A DNA stretch of 64,000 nt from Streptomyces griseoruber (GTDB taxonomy: Bacteria > Actinomycetota > Actinomycetes > Streptomycetales > Streptomycetaceae), in contig NZ_KQ948766.1 of the NCBI RefSeq assembly GCF_001514205.1, positions 191,759 to 255,758 on the forward strand. The letters run 5' to 3'. Under the pieces are notes generated by a model. It had not been told where the DNA came from, did no database searches, and saw only the letters and a list, made by a program, of their open reading frames with translations. The position numbers and the translations under genes were made by a program. How positions within the stretch are numbered: the first letter of the stretch is position 1; every line of letters starts with the position of its first letter. This document shows, piece after piece, positions 34,735 through 43,386 of this stretch.

Positions 34735-36435
34735 TCAGTCGCCCTCAGCGGATCCCAAGACCAGGGAGAGCGTACGTTCCCTGCCGTCGCGTTCGACGGT
34801 CAGCTCCAGGCGGTCGCCGGGGCGGTGGGCGCGGGTCTTGACGATCAGCTCGGTGCCGGAGTGGACCCGGGTGCCGTCGACCTCGGTGATCACGTCCCCG
34901 GCCTGGATGCCGGCCAGCGCGCCGGGGCCGCCCGGGGTGACCGGGGCACCCGCGTCGCCGCCCTTGGTGCTCACCCGGGCGCCGTCGCCGGCGTAGTCCA
35001 GGTCGAGGGTGACACCGATGACCGGGTGGGTCGCGTGACCGGTGTTGATCAGCTCTTCGGCGACGCGTCTGCCCTGGTTGACGGGGATGGCGAAACCGAG
35101 GCCGATCGAGCCGGCCTCGCCGCTGCCGGAGTCGGAGCCGTCGGCGGCGGAGCGGATCGCGGAGTTGATGCCGATGACCCGGCCCCGGGCGTCGAGCAGC
35201 GGGCCGCCGGAGTTGCCGGGGTTGATGGGGGCGTCGGTCTGCAACGCGTCGACGTACGACACGTCGCTCGCGTCGCCGCTGTCGCCGCCGGCCGTGATGG
35301 GCCGTTCCTTGGCGCTGATGATGCCGGAGGTGACGGTGCCCTCCAGATCGAAGGGGGCGCCGATGGCGACGACCGGGTCGCCGACCTGGACGCCGTCGGA
35401 GTTGCCGAGCGGGAGCGGCCGCAGGCCGCTGACCCCCCTGACCTTGACCACGGCGAGGTCGTAGCCGCTGTCCCGGCCGACGACGTCCGCCTTCGCGCTC
35501 TGGCCGCCGCTGAAGACGACGGTTATCTCGCCGTCGCCGCCGGCGGGCTCCACGACGTGGTTGTTGGTGAGGATGTGGCCCCTGGTGTCGAGCACGAACC
35601 CGGTGCCCGTGCCGGACTCCTCGCTGCCGCTGACGTGCAGCGTGACGACACTGGGCAGGGCGCGGGCCGCGATGCCCGCGACGCTGTCCGCGGCGCGCCC
35701 GGTGGGCTCCGCGGACGCCTGCGGCAGCTTCACCCCGCCGAACCCGCCCTTGCGCTCCAGCTGAGCTCCCACGACCCCGCCGAGCACCCCGGAGGCCAGC
35801 GCCAGCGCCAACGCGCCCCCGACGATCCGCTTCCGCACCTGCCGCCGCCGCTCCCCCTCGCTGAGCACACCGACACCGGTCTGCTGCAACGGGCCGGCGG
35901 GCACGGGGGCCCAGGGGTCGTAGCGGTGCCAGGGGTTGTCGGTGGCGCCGGGGCCTTCAGGGACTCCGGGGACTGCGGGGCCCCCGGGAGCCGAGGGGGA
36001 CGCCGGGTCGGGCGTGGCGGCTGCGGAAGCCGGGAGCGCTGCCGGGGGCAGGGCCGGGTCCGTGGCCGCGACCGGCGCGGGTGGTTCCATGCCGGACGGT
36101 GCGGCAGCGGGCTGTACCGGGGCCGGGGTGGGCGCCTGCGCCTGCGTGGTCGCCGGGTGCTGGACGGGCGGTGCGGGGGCCCAGGGGCCCGGGTGGCCGT
36201 AGGGCGGGGTGCTGTAGGGGTCCGGGTCGTGCAGCGGCTTGGGAGGCTCGTCGGCGGCCGCAGCGGGAGCCGGAGGCGCCGCCTCGGAGGACGGCTCCGC
36301 GGCAGCCACGCCGTCCGCCGCGCCCCCGGTGGGCAACGGCAGGTCCAGTTCGTAGTCCCCCTCGTCGGCACCGGCGCCCACGCCCACCCCTTCGGCCCTG
36401 TCGCCGCAGGCCCCCTTCGGCGTCCCCTCGTCCAT
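34735..36435 (-). CDS. HtrA/DegP-like membrane serine protease with PDZ domain
   Basis: 566 residues from ATG 36435. A Pro/Ala-rich cytosolic N-terminus (~200 residues) is followed by one membrane helix (IVGGALALALASGVLGG) and a trypsin-like protease domain with NNHVV (His), YDLAVVKV (Asp) and NSGGPL (Ser), then a C-terminal PDZ domain (GPGALAGIQAGDVITEVDG). It degrades or repairs misfolded proteins outside the membrane. It lies 90 nt after the anti-sigma gene, the standard actinobacterial sigE-rseA-htrA order. A start at 36462 lacks a ribosome site. Confidence 0.9.
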   Translation of the reverse strand: MDEGTPKGACGDRAEGVGVGAGADEGDYELDLPLPTGGAADGVAAAEPSSEAAPPAPAAAADEPPKPLHDPDPYSTPPYGHPGPWAPAPPVQHPATTQAQAPTPAPVQPAAAPSGMEPPAPVAATDPALPPAALPASAAATPDPASPSAPGGPAVPGVPEGPGATDNPWHRYDPWAPVPAGPLQQTGVGVLSEGERRRQVRKRIVGGALALALASGVLGGVVGAQLERKGGFGGVKLPQASAEPTGRAADSVAGIAARALPSVVTLHVSGSEESGTGTGFVLDTRGHILTNNHVVEPAGGDGEITVVFSGGQSAKADVVGRDSGYDLAVVKVRGVSGLRPLPLGNSDGVQVGDPVVAIGAPFDLEGTVTSGIISAKERPITAGGDSGDASDVSYVDALQTDAPINPGNSGGPLLDARGRVIGINSAIRSAADGSDSGSGEAGSIGLGFAIPVNQGRRVAEELINTGHATHPVIGVTLDLDYAGDGARVSTKGGDAGAPVTPGGPGALAGIQAGDVITEVDGTRVHSGTELIVKTRAHRPGDRLELTVERDGRERTLSLVLGSAEGD

Positions 36436-36525
36436 GCTCTCCCCACAGTCGGACCCGGTCACGGCCGGGTGGAACCCCGCCTCCTGGATTCAACCAGGTT
36501 CACGATGGACCGGCGCAGGGACCGG

Positions 36526-37476
36526 TCAGCGGGGGTAGTGGGAGGGCGGGGAGGCGACGGGGGCGGAGGTGGTGTCGGGGACGGGTGCGGCGAGCAGGCC
36601 GGGGCCGGTGATCTCGGGGGCGGTGGCCCAGGAGGTCACGGCGATCGGCGGGGTCGTAGCGAGCGGACGTATCAGCGGGGACATGGCCGCCGCTCCGGCC
36701 ATCACCGGGGTGGTGAGCCGGTGCAGGACCGTCTGCTCCGCACGGCCGGAGGCCGGGGAGGGCACGCCGGGCAGCAGCGGGGCGGAGACCTCGGTCGGCG
36801 CCGCGGGGGTGCCGAGGAGCTGGCCGCCCTGGGCGAGCAGCGGTCCGGTGGCCCGGCGTCGCTGGTTCTCGGTCGTGGCGGAGCCCGAGCCCGGGGTGCG
36901 GGCCGGTGTCACATTGCTCCCGCCGCTTCCGCCACGCGCGTCCGCCGCGGTGTCGACGGGCGCACCGGTGTTCATCCCGCCGAGGGCGATCGCGGCCAGC
37001 GACACCGCGCCGGCGGCGACGAAGGCGAACCGCAGACCGCGGGAACGCTCGCCGTCCCGGCCGACGGGGTGGATCCGGAAGCCGCGGTCGGCCGGCGCCA
37101 GCGCGGAGCCGTGGTCGCCCGTGGGCAGATAGCCGAAGGAGAACGGCTCCTCCCGGCTCACCCCGAAGACGCCGTCACCGAAGCCTCCCCTGCCCAGCGG
37201 CGTACCGCCGCCGTCCGGGTCACCTCCTGCGGGGAGCCCCTGGAGACGGGCCAGGAAGCTCTCGGAGGGGGCGGGCGGGGCCACTTCCGCGAAGACGTTC
37301 TTCAGCCGGCGCTGGGCGTCGACCTCGGCCTTGCACTTCGCGCAGGTCGCCACGTGCGCCAGGACGCGCTCACGGGTGTCATGACCGAGTTCGCCGTCCA
37401 CGAGGGCGGAGAGCCGGTCTCCCAGATGCTGTTCTGCGAGGAGCCCCTCTACGGGGGTGCGTCGGGTTCCAGTCAC
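36526..37476 (-). CDS. ZAS-type membrane anti-sigma factor
   Basis: 316 residues, GTG start. The zinc-binding anti-sigma motif HVATCAKC (His-x3-Cys-x2-Cys) lies near residues 41-48, after the LSALVDGEL helix. A single membrane helix ([18 protein letters not shown]) lies near 165-182, with a long Ala/Pro/Thr-rich extracellular part after it. It should hold the ECF sigma factor at the membrane until envelope or redox stress. Its GTG overlaps the sigma stop as GTGA, so production is coupled. Confidence 0.92.
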   Translation of the reverse strand: MTGTRRTPVEGLLAEQHLGDRLSALVDGELGHDTRERVLAHVATCAKCKAEVDAQRRLKNVFAEVAPPAPSESFLARLQGLPAGGDPDGGGTPLGRGGFGDGVFGVSREEPFSFGYLPTGDHGSALAPADRGFRIHPVGRDGERSRGLRFAFVAAGAVSLAAIALGGMNTGAPVDTAADARGGSGGSNVTPARTPGSGSATTENQRRRATGPLLAQGGQLLGTPAAPTEVSAPLLPGVPSPASGRAEQTVLHRLTTPVMAGAAAMSPLIRPLATTPPIAVTSWATAPEITGPGLLAAPVPDTTSAPVASPPSHYPR

Positions 37477-38243
37477 GCGGTCGCGCCCCCTCCTCCCAGA
37501 GCGGGCACCCGGGACACGAAGGAGCGGCGCTCGGCGCGCGCCTTCGGGGAGCGGTGGGCGAGGGCCTTGCGCAGCTGCGAGCGGCCGCGGTGGATCCGTG
37601 AGCGGACCGTGCCCAGCTTGACGCCGAGGGTCGCGGCGATCTCCTCGTACGACAGTCCTTCGATGTCGCACAGGACGACCGCGGCGCGGAACTCCGGCGC
37701 GAGGGTGTCGAGGGCCTGCTGGACGTCCGCGTCGAAGTGGGCGTCGTTGAAGACCTGCTGCGGGGTGGGCTCCTTGCTGGCCAGCCGCTCGGCCGCGTCC
37801 TCGCCGAGCGCGTCGAAGCGGATGCGCTGCTTGCGGCGGACCATGTCCAGGAACAGGTTGGTGGTGATGCGGTGCAGCCAGCCCTCGAAGGTGCCGGGCG
37901 TGTAGGTCGACAGGGAGCGGAAGACGCGGACGAAGACCTCCTGGGTGAGGTCCTCGGCGTCGTGCTGGTTGCCGGTCAGACGGTAGGCGAGCCGGTAGAC
38001 CCGGCCGCTGTGCATGCTGACGATCTCCTCCCAGGTGGGCGGAGTCCACGCCTGCCCGTCCGCGTCGGTGGAGAAGGTCGCGGTCTGGGCGTAGTCGCCG
38101 GCGTGACGGTGGTCAGCGGTGTCGTTCACGGATTTCGGCCTGCCCGCCGATCCGAGAAAGCGCCGCAGCACTCCTCCCCGATCCACAGGTGCAGCCGCAC
38201 CTCCCCTGTCGGCTCTGGTGGTGTCCAGTGGAGCCCCTACCAT
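37473..38243 (-). CDS. ECF RNA polymerase sigma factor (SigE/RpoE type)
   Basis: 256 residues from ATG 38243, which has GAGGTGG upstream; a longer frame to 38360 overlaps the promoter and is rejected. Region 2 reads [23 protein letters not shown], shown here as the core [10 protein letters not shown], with [15 protein letters not shown]; region 4 has [20 protein letters not shown]. The ~75-residue N-terminal extension is disordered. It directs envelope-stress transcription, with the anti-sigma and htrA downstream. Two GGGAAC/GTT promoter-like sites upstream suggest autoregulation. Confidence 0.93.
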   Translation of the reverse strand: MVGAPLDTTRADRGGAAAPVDRGGVLRRFLGSAGRPKSVNDTADHRHAGDYAQTATFSTDADGQAWTPPTWEEIVSMHSGRVYRLAYRLTGNQHDAEDLTQEVFVRVFRSLSTYTPGTFEGWLHRITTNLFLDMVRRKQRIRFDALGEDAAERLASKEPTPQQVFNDAHFDADVQQALDTLAPEFRAAVVLCDIEGLSYEEIAATLGVKLGTVRSRIHRGRSQLRKALAHRSPKARAERRSFVSRVPALGGGGATA

Positions 38244-38358
38244 AGCCACCTCGCCCGTTAGCTCCGGATAAGCGGTTTTACGAGAATTTGATCTGTGCTG
38301 ATACGGCTCATACGGCTGCGTCAGCACTTGCTCGACGTCTCGTCCCTCGTCGTGATCC

Positions 38359-38420
38359 AACTGTGTCCCCCGGTCGTCGTTCCCACCCCTTCAAACGCCC
38401 GGTCCCATCTGCGGGTTCCC
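38359..38420 (-). promoter_or_regulatory. Tandem ECF-type promoter candidates for the sigma operon
   Basis: Minus strand: GGAAC, 17 nt, GTT (38383 down to 38359), and further upstream GGGAACC, 16 nt, CGTTT (38420 down to 38393). Both fit the SigE-type consensus (GGAAC-N15-17-GTT). The nearer site would give a leader of ~110 nt before the sigma ATG. Confidence 0.6.
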
Positions 38421-38473
38421 GGCACCAACGGATACAGTCACGCCGAGGCAACCAGCGGGGACAGGAGAGGGTC

Positions 38474-39106
38474 ATTACCGGCAACCGGCAGGCAAGCTGG
38501 GCGTTCGCCGACGCCTACGCCGCCGAGGACGACGCGCTGCGCTGGGCCCGTGACCGGGCCCGCGAGGCAGGGCTGCGCTCGGTGTCGCCCAGCACCGGCG
38601 CCGCGCTGCGGCTGCTCGCCGCCACCGTGGACGCGAAGGCGGTCGCGGAGATCGGTACCGGCACCGGCGTCTCCGGGATCCATCTGCTGTACGGCATGCG
38701 CCCCGACGGGGTCCTGACCACCGTGGACCCCGAGCCGGAGCACCAGCAGTTCGCCCGGCAGGCCTTCCGCGCCTGCGGCTTCGCCAGCAACCGGGCCCGG
38801 TTCATCCCCGGCCGCGCGCTCGACGTGCTGCCCCGGCTCGCGGACGCCGGCTACGACCTCGTCTTCTGCGACGGCGACCGGCTGGAGTTCCTCGACTATC
38901 TCGCTGAATCGTTGCGTCTGCTGCGCCCGGGCGGGCTCGTGGTCTTCGAGGGGGTCTTCGCCAACGGCCGCACGGTCGACTCGGGCCCGCAGCCCACGGA
39001 GGTCATAAGGATCCGGGAGCTGCTGCGGGCGGTGCGCGAGAGCCAGGAGCTGGTGCCGTCCCTGCTTCCCGTGGGGGACGGCCTGCTGTGCGCGGTCAAG
39101 CGCTGA
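38474..39106 (+). CDS. O-methyltransferase (class I SAM-dependent), apparent ATT start
   Basis: 210 residues if started at ATT 38474. The SAM loop is AEIGTGTGVSG, then TTVDPEPEHQQFAR, GYDLVFCDGDR and LLRPGGLVVFEG, as in the Rv1220c/catechol O-methyltransferase-like family. The homologous N-terminus starts TGNRQASWAFADAY, and the only codon at the right place after the strong site AGGAGAGG is ATT. Upstream in-frame GTG choices (about 38360) add Arg/Ser-rich non-homologous sequence. It is divergent from the ECF sigma gene, as in mycobacteria. Substrate unknown. Confidence 0.85.
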   Translation: MTGNRQASWAFADAYAAEDDALRWARDRAREAGLRSVSPSTGAALRLLAATVDAKAVAEIGTGTGVSGIHLLYGMRPDGVLTTVDPEPEHQQFARQAFRACGFASNRARFIPGRALDVLPRLADAGYDLVFCDGDRLEFLDYLAESLRLLRPGGLVVFEGVFANGRTVDSGPQPTEVIRIRELLRAVRESQELVPSLLPVGDGLLCAVKR

Positions 39107-39147
39107 CCACTGGGCCGTACGGGCGAGGCGCCCCCGGTACGACAGCG

Positions 39148-39175
39148 GCCCCGGCACCCAAGAGGATGCCGGGGC
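39148..39175. terminator. Hairpin between the methyltransferase and DUF3117 genes
   Basis: GCCCCGGCA (39148-39156) pairs with TGCCGGGGC (39167-39175), extended inward by CC/GG. It lies between convergent genes. Confidence 0.7.
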
Positions 39176-39202
39176 GACTGAAAGGGTATGGTCGCTTGCG
39201 CG

Positions 39203-39370
39203 TCAGCCGACGACCTTCTTGAGGGCGTCGCCGAGCGCGTCGGCCTCGTCAGGGGTCAGCTCGACGACGAGCCGACCGCCGCCTTCGAGCGGAACGCGCA
39301 TGACGATGCCCCGCCCCTCCTTGGTCACCTCGAGCGGGCCATCGCCCGTCCGCGGCTTCATGGCCGCCAT
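39203..39370 (-). CDS. DUF3117 family small protein
   Basis: 55 residues, ATG start with GGAAGGGG about 6 nt upstream. The sequence begins MAAMKPRTGDGPMEVTKEG and holds RIVMRVPLEGGGRLVVEL-type beta segments (here GIVMRVPLEGGGRLVVEL), the DUF3117 pattern. It is present in almost all actinobacteria at this position, and its function is unknown. It is too short for most ORF calling. Confidence 0.92.
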   Translation of the reverse strand: MAAMKPRTGDGPLEVTKEGRGIVMRVPLEGGGRLVVELTPDEADALGDALKKVVG

Positions 39371-39739
39371 GCTCGTTCCCCTTCCTGAAACCAGCTCACG
39401 TCATAAGCCGACGGCCCTGGCAGGGCACGCGCGATCCAGCGTGGGACACGCGACACCGGCATCGAACACATTGCTTCCCGGCCATTATCCCGCATCTCAG
39501 GACCCGATGACCAACATCAGTAGGCATCGCTTGGGCAACGCGCGCGAGCAAAACCACTCAATTCGGCGATGTGGCTGCGATACTGCGCCGCCGCACAGAC
39601 ACCCCCGGTCCGTAAACCGGGTCGATTTCTTTGACGCAGGTCACACGTCACGTCCGGTCCTCGGACGCCATGCTGTTCTCTGGTGACCGCGCCGACACAC
39701 AGGCGGACACCCAAGCCGACAGACATGAGGGGATACGCC
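39371..39739. other. Gene-free divergent promoter region
   Basis: 369 bp between the divergent DUF3117 and enoyl-CoA hydratase genes. A GGATAATGG box near 39483-39491 (minus strand) could drive DUF3117. TTGACG at 39631-39636 followed by TGA/CGT-rich repeats could belong to the hydratase promoter. I see no coding frame or stable structure. Confidence 0.5.
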
Positions 39740-40531
39740 ATGGCCGACACCGTGCTCTACGAGGTGAGCGACGGGCTCGCGACGATCACGCTGAACCGCC
39801 CCGAGGCGATGAACGCGCTGAACGTGGCGGCCAAGGTCGCCCTGCGGGAGGCGGCGCGCGCGGCGGCGGACGACACCGGGGTGCGGGCGGTGCTGCTGAC
39901 CGCCGCCGGGGACCGGGCCTTCTGCGTCGGCCAGGACCTCAAGGAGCACATCGGGCTGCTGGCCGAGGGGTCGGGGCACGTCATGAGCACGGTCAAGGAG
40001 CACTACAACCCGATCGTGCGGGCGCTGACGGAGGCGGCGAAGCCGGTCGTCGCGGCGGTGAACGGGGTCGCGGCGGGCGCCGGCTTCGGGTTCGCGCTGG
40101 CCGCGGACTACCGCGTCGTCGCCGACACCGCGTCCTTCAACACCTCGTTCGCGGGGGTCGCGCTGACCGCCGACTCCGGCGTCTCCTGGACCCTGCCGCG
40201 GGTGGTCGGGCCGGGGCGGGCGACGGATCTGCTGCTGTTCCCGCGCACCATCTCGGCGCGGGAGGCGTACGAGCTGGGGATCGCGAACCGGGTCGTCCCC
40301 TCCGCCGATCTGCGTGCCGAGGGCGAGAAGGTGGCGCGGGCGTTGGCCGCGGGACCGACCGTCGCCTACGCGGCGCTCAAGGAGGCCGTGGCGTTCGGGT
40401 CCTCGCACTCGCTCTCCGAGACGCTGGAGAAGGAGGACGAGTTGCAGGCTCGCGCGGGGGCTTCCGAGGACCACACCATCGCGGTTCGGTCCTTCGTTCA
40501 GAAGGAGACGCCCAAGTTCATGGGCCGCTGA
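39740..40531 (+). CDS. Enoyl-CoA hydratase/isomerase (PaaG-like)
   Basis: 263 residues from ATG 39740, with GAGGGGA 7 nt upstream. Crotonase-fold motifs: CVGQDLKEH (first oxyanion strand), GVAAGAGFGFALAADYR (second), and GVALTADSGVSWTLPR. The Asp in ALTADSG takes the place of the usual second Glu, as in PaaG-type isomerases. It probably acts in fatty-acid or phenylacetyl-CoA breakdown; no pathway partners are adjacent. Confidence 0.88.
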   Translation: MADTVLYEVSDGLATITLNRPEAMNALNVAAKVALREAARAAADDTGVRAVLLTAAGDRAFCVGQDLKEHIGLLAEGSGHVMSTVKEHYNPIVRALTEAAKPVVAAVNGVAAGAGFGFALAADYRVVADTASFNTSFAGVALTADSGVSWTLPRVVGPGRATDLLLFPRTISAREAYELGIANRVVPSADLRAEGEKVARALAAGPTVAYAALKEAVAFGSSHSLSETLEKEDELQARAGASEDHTIAVRSFVQKETPKFMGR

Positions 40532-40559
40532 GGTCGTACTGCGACTGCGACTGCGGGTG

Positions 40560-40585
40560 CGTGGGGGCTGGTCGCGCCCACGCGG
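40560..40585. repeat. Dispersed intergenic repeat, partial copy
   Basis: GTGGGGGCTGGTCGCGCCCA is a fragment of the same Streptomyces element seen at 29035-29083 and 33215-33263, here between convergent genes and preceded by a CTGCGA triple repeat (40537-40552). Confidence 0.5.
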
Positions 40586-40586
40586 C

Positions 40587-41168
40587 CTAAAGGGCGCTTC
40601 TCCTCACGCAGGTTTCCAAGTGGTCGTTCACCAGGCCGCACGCCTGCATCAGCGCGTACGCCGTCGTGGGGCCCACGAAGCGAAGGCCCTTCTTCTTGAG
40701 GGCCTTCGACAGGGCTGTCGACTCGTCCGTCACCGCCGGGACGTCCGCGAGGGTCCTCGGCGCCTTGCCCGGGGCAGGGGCGTGGGACCAGATCAGCTCG
40801 TCCAGGTCGCCCGGCGACCAGCCGAGCAGGACCCGCGCGTTGGCCAGGGTCGCGTCGATCTTGGCTCGGTTGCGGATGATGCCCTCGTCGGCGAGGAGGC
40901 GTTCGCGGTCCTCGTCGGTGAAGGCGGCGACCGAGGCGATCTTGAAGTCGGCGAAGGCGGTACGGAAGCCCTCGCGGCGGCGCAGGATCGTGATCCAGGA
41001 CAGGCCGGACTGGAAGGCCTCCAGGCTGAGGCGCTCGAAGAGGGCGTCGTCGCCGTGGACCGGGCGGCCCCACTCCTCGTCGTGGTACGTGATGTAGTCG
41101 GGCGTGGACAGGGCCCAGGGGCAGCGCAGGGCGCCGTCGGGGCCGGCGAGGGCGGCGCCGTCGCTCAC
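40587..41168 (-). CDS. tag: DNA-3-methyladenine glycosylase I
   Basis: 193 residues. RCPWALSTPDYITYHDEEWG at the N-terminus (zinc Cys and the YHDxEWG signature), then LSLEAFQSGLSWITILRRRE, AKIDATLANA and VGPTTAYALMQACGLVNDHL are classic Tag motifs. It removes 3-methyladenine from DNA in base excision repair. Its start overlaps the end of the small membrane protein gene upstream by 4 nt. Confidence 0.95.
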   Translation of the reverse strand: MSDGAALAGPDGALRCPWALSTPDYITYHDEEWGRPVHGDDALFERLSLEAFQSGLSWITILRRREGFRTAFADFKIASVAAFTDEDRERLLADEGIIRNRAKIDATLANARVLLGWSPGDLDELIWSHAPAPGKAPRTLADVPAVTDESTALSKALKKKGLRFVGPTTAYALMQACGLVNDHLETCVRRSAL

Positions 41169-41524
41169 TGCCCGTCCTCCGGTGCGGGCTTCTCGAAGGA
41201 GACATGGGGCCGGGCCGGGGACTGGGCGCCGGCGAGGGCGGTCTCCAGGACGGCGATCCGGGCGTCGCGCTCGGCGAGCTCGGCGGCGACCCGGTTCAGG
41301 GCGTCGTCGACGTCCTCCATGCGGTAGCCGCGGACGGCGAGCGGGAAGCGGAGCCGGTCGACGTCGGACCGGTCGAGCGGACGGTCCGGGGGCAGCGGGT
41401 CGTGCAGCCGCTCGGGGGCCACCTCGGGCAGCGGGCCGGTGCCCTCGCCGCCGCCCACCACGGCGAGTGTCACCGCGGCGACCACCACGGCGAGCGCGAT
41501 GACCAGGAACAAGAACATAACCAT
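41165..41524 (-). CDS. Small membrane-anchored protein with a DivIVA-like segment
   Basis: 119 residues from ATG 41524. An N-terminal helix (MVMFLFLVIALAVVVAAV) anchors it. The later RLRFPLAVRGYRMEDVDDAL is the short DivIVA-domain motif (RGYxxxxVD), followed by a coiled coil (LAERDARIAVLETAL). Similar proteins sit beside tag in mycobacteria (Rv1209 by memory). It may bind curved or polar membrane. Its stop overlaps the tag start (ATGA). Confidence 0.75.
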   Translation of the reverse strand: MVMFLFLVIALAVVVAAVTLAVVGGGEGTGPLPEVAPERLHDPLPPDRPLDRSDVDRLRFPLAVRGYRMEDVDDALNRVAAELAERDARIAVLETALAGAQSPARPHVSFEKPAPEDGQ

Positions 41525-41649
41525 CGGTGGGTCCCCAGGCTCGGTGTGCTCGATCTCGGATGTGTGTGGGTCCGATCGTGCCATGTGAGCCCGGCGGTTA
41601 GGGTCACAGGCGGTGGATGTGCGGCAGGTACTAGGAGAGGTCACAGGCG

Positions 41650-42510
41650 ATGCTCAGGCTGGGCAGGCGTGAATTCGGGGCCCGTGAGCCGGTGATCATG
41701 GCGATCGTGAACCGGACCCCTGACTCCTTCTACGACCAGGGGGCCACCTTCCGCGACGAGCCGGCGCTCGCCCGGGTGGAGCGGGCCGTGGCCGAGGGGG
41801 CCGCCATCGTCGACATCGGCGGGGTGAAGGCCGGGCCCGGTGAGGAGGTGACCGCCGAGGAGGAGGCGCGGCGCACGGTCGGGTTCGTGGCGGAGGTGCG
41901 ACGGCGCTTCCCGGACGTGATCATCAGCGTGGACACCTGGCGGGCCGAGGTCGGCGAGGCGGTCTGCGAGGCGGGCGCGGATCTGCTGAACGACGCGTGG
42001 GGCGGGGTGGATCCCGGGCTCGCGGAGGTCGCCGCACGGTACGGGGCGGGGCTGGTGTGCACGCACGCGGGCGGTTCGGAGCCCCGGACACGGCCGCACC
42101 GGGTGACGTACGACGACGTCATGGCGGACATCCTGTCGGTGACCCTGGGGCTGGCCGAGCGGGCCGCCGAGCTGGGGGTGCCGAGGGAGTCGATCCTGAT
42201 CGATCCCGGACACGACTTCGGGAAGAACACCCGGCACAGCCTGGAGGCGACCCGGCGGCTGCCGGAGATGGTGGAGACGGGCTGGCCGGTGCTGGTGTCG
42301 CTGTCCAACAAGGACTTCGTCGGGGAGACGCTGGACCGGCCGGTGAAGGAGCGGGTGCTGGGGACGCTGGCGACGACCGCCGTGTCCGCGTGGCTCGGTG
42401 CGCAGGTGTACCGGGTGCACGAGGTGGCGGAGACCCGGCAGGTGCTGGACATGGTGGCGTCCATCGCGGGCCACCGCCCACCGGCGGTGGCCCGACGCGG
42501 ACTCGCGTAG
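41650..42510 (+). CDS. FolP2-like dihydropteroate synthase homologue
   Basis: 286 residues, AGGAGAGG site upstream. The DHPS barrel shows IMAIVNRTPDSFYDQGATF, VDIGGVKAGPGE (standard enzymes have DIGGESTRPG), ISVDTWRAEV, LLNDAWGG, and IDPGHDFGKN. The altered pterin and pABA loops are like M. tuberculosis FolP2, which lacks normal dihydropteroate synthase activity, so folate synthesis should not be assumed. In mycobacteria gpgS follows folP2; here the next gene is the convergent LOG. Confidence 0.85.
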   Translation: MLRLGRREFGAREPVIMAIVNRTPDSFYDQGATFRDEPALARVERAVAEGAAIVDIGGVKAGPGEEVTAEEEARRTVGFVAEVRRRFPDVIISVDTWRAEVGEAVCEAGADLLNDAWGGVDPGLAEVAARYGAGLVCTHAGGSEPRTRPHRVTYDDVMADILSVTLGLAERAAELGVPRESILIDPGHDFGKNTRHSLEATRRLPEMVETGWPVLVSLSNKDFVGETLDRPVKERVLGTLATTAVSAWLGAQVYRVHEVAETRQVLDMVASIAGHRPPAVARRGLA

Positions 42511-42513
42511 CGG

Positions 42514-43275
42514 CTAGTCGCGGGCCGCTTCCTTCGACACCAGGGCGACCGCCTCGTCCACGTCGTCCGTGACGTGGAAGAGGAGGAGGTCCTTCTCGGC
42601 CGCCTTGCCCTGGGCGACCAGCGTGTTCTTCAGCCAGTCGACCAGTCCGCCCCAGTACTCCGTGCCGAAGAGGACGATCGGGAAGCGGGTGACCTTCTGG
42701 GTCTGGACGAGGGTGAGGGCCTCGAAGAACTCGTCCAGGGTGCCGAGTCCGCCGGGCAGGACCACGAAGCCCTGCGCGTACTTCACGAACATCATCTTGC
42801 GGACGAAGAAGTAGCGGAAGTTGAGGCCGATGTCGACGTAGGGGTTGAGGCCCTGCTCGAAGGGGAGCTCGATGCCGAGGCCGACCGAGGTGCCGCCCGC
42901 CTCGCAGGCGCCCTTGTTCGCCGCCTCCATCGCGCCCGGGCCGCCGCCCGTGATCACCGCCCAGCCGGCGTCGACGAGGGCGCGGCCGAGGCGGACGCCC
43001 GCCTCGTACTCCGGGGAGTCGACGGGTGTCCGGGCGGAGCCGAACACACTGATCGCCGGGGGCAGTTCGGCCAGGGTGCCGAAGCCCTCGATGAACTCCG
43101 ACTGGATGCGCAGGACGCGCCAGGGGTCCGTGTGGACCCAGTCCGAGGGGCCTCCCGCGTCGAGCAGCCGCTGGTCGGTGGTGCTCGCCGTGACCTGCCC
43201 CCGCCGTCGGAGGACCGGTCCCAGCCGCTGCTCGTCCGGCGGCTGCTTCTTCCCCTCGGGGTTTCCGGTAGCCAT
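42514..43275 (-). CDS. LOG-family protein (TIGR00730)
   Basis: 253 residues from ATG 43275. The motifs GGGPGAMEAANKGA and LPGGLGTLDEFFE are the two LOG signatures (the Rossmann-type lysine-decarboxylase-like family that cleaves AMP-linked cytokinin riboside monophosphates). The M. tuberculosis homologue at this position (Rv1205) makes cytokinins. The first ~60 residues are a charged N-terminal extension. It is convergent with the folP2-like gene with a 3-bp gap. Confidence 0.9.
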   Translation of the reverse strand: MATGNPEGKKQPPDEQRLGPVLRRRGQVTASTTDQRLLDAGGPSDWVHTDPWRVLRIQSEFIEGFGTLAELPPAISVFGSARTPVDSPEYEAGVRLGRALVDAGWAVITGGGPGAMEAANKGACEAGGTSVGLGIELPFEQGLNPYVDIGLNFRYFFVRKMMFVKYAQGFVVLPGGLGTLDEFFEALTLVQTQKVTRFPIVLFGTEYWGGLVDWLKNTLVAQGKAAEKDLLLFHVTDDVDEAVALVSKEAARD

Positions 43276-43386
43276 GTGCGCTCCCTCCGCTTGCAGGTCT
43301 TTCCGTGCCAGCGTAGATCCACCCGGGTTACGGACGGGGGACGTAAGCGTGTCCGGCACAAAGAGCCCGGGGTCGAGCGCCCAGGG

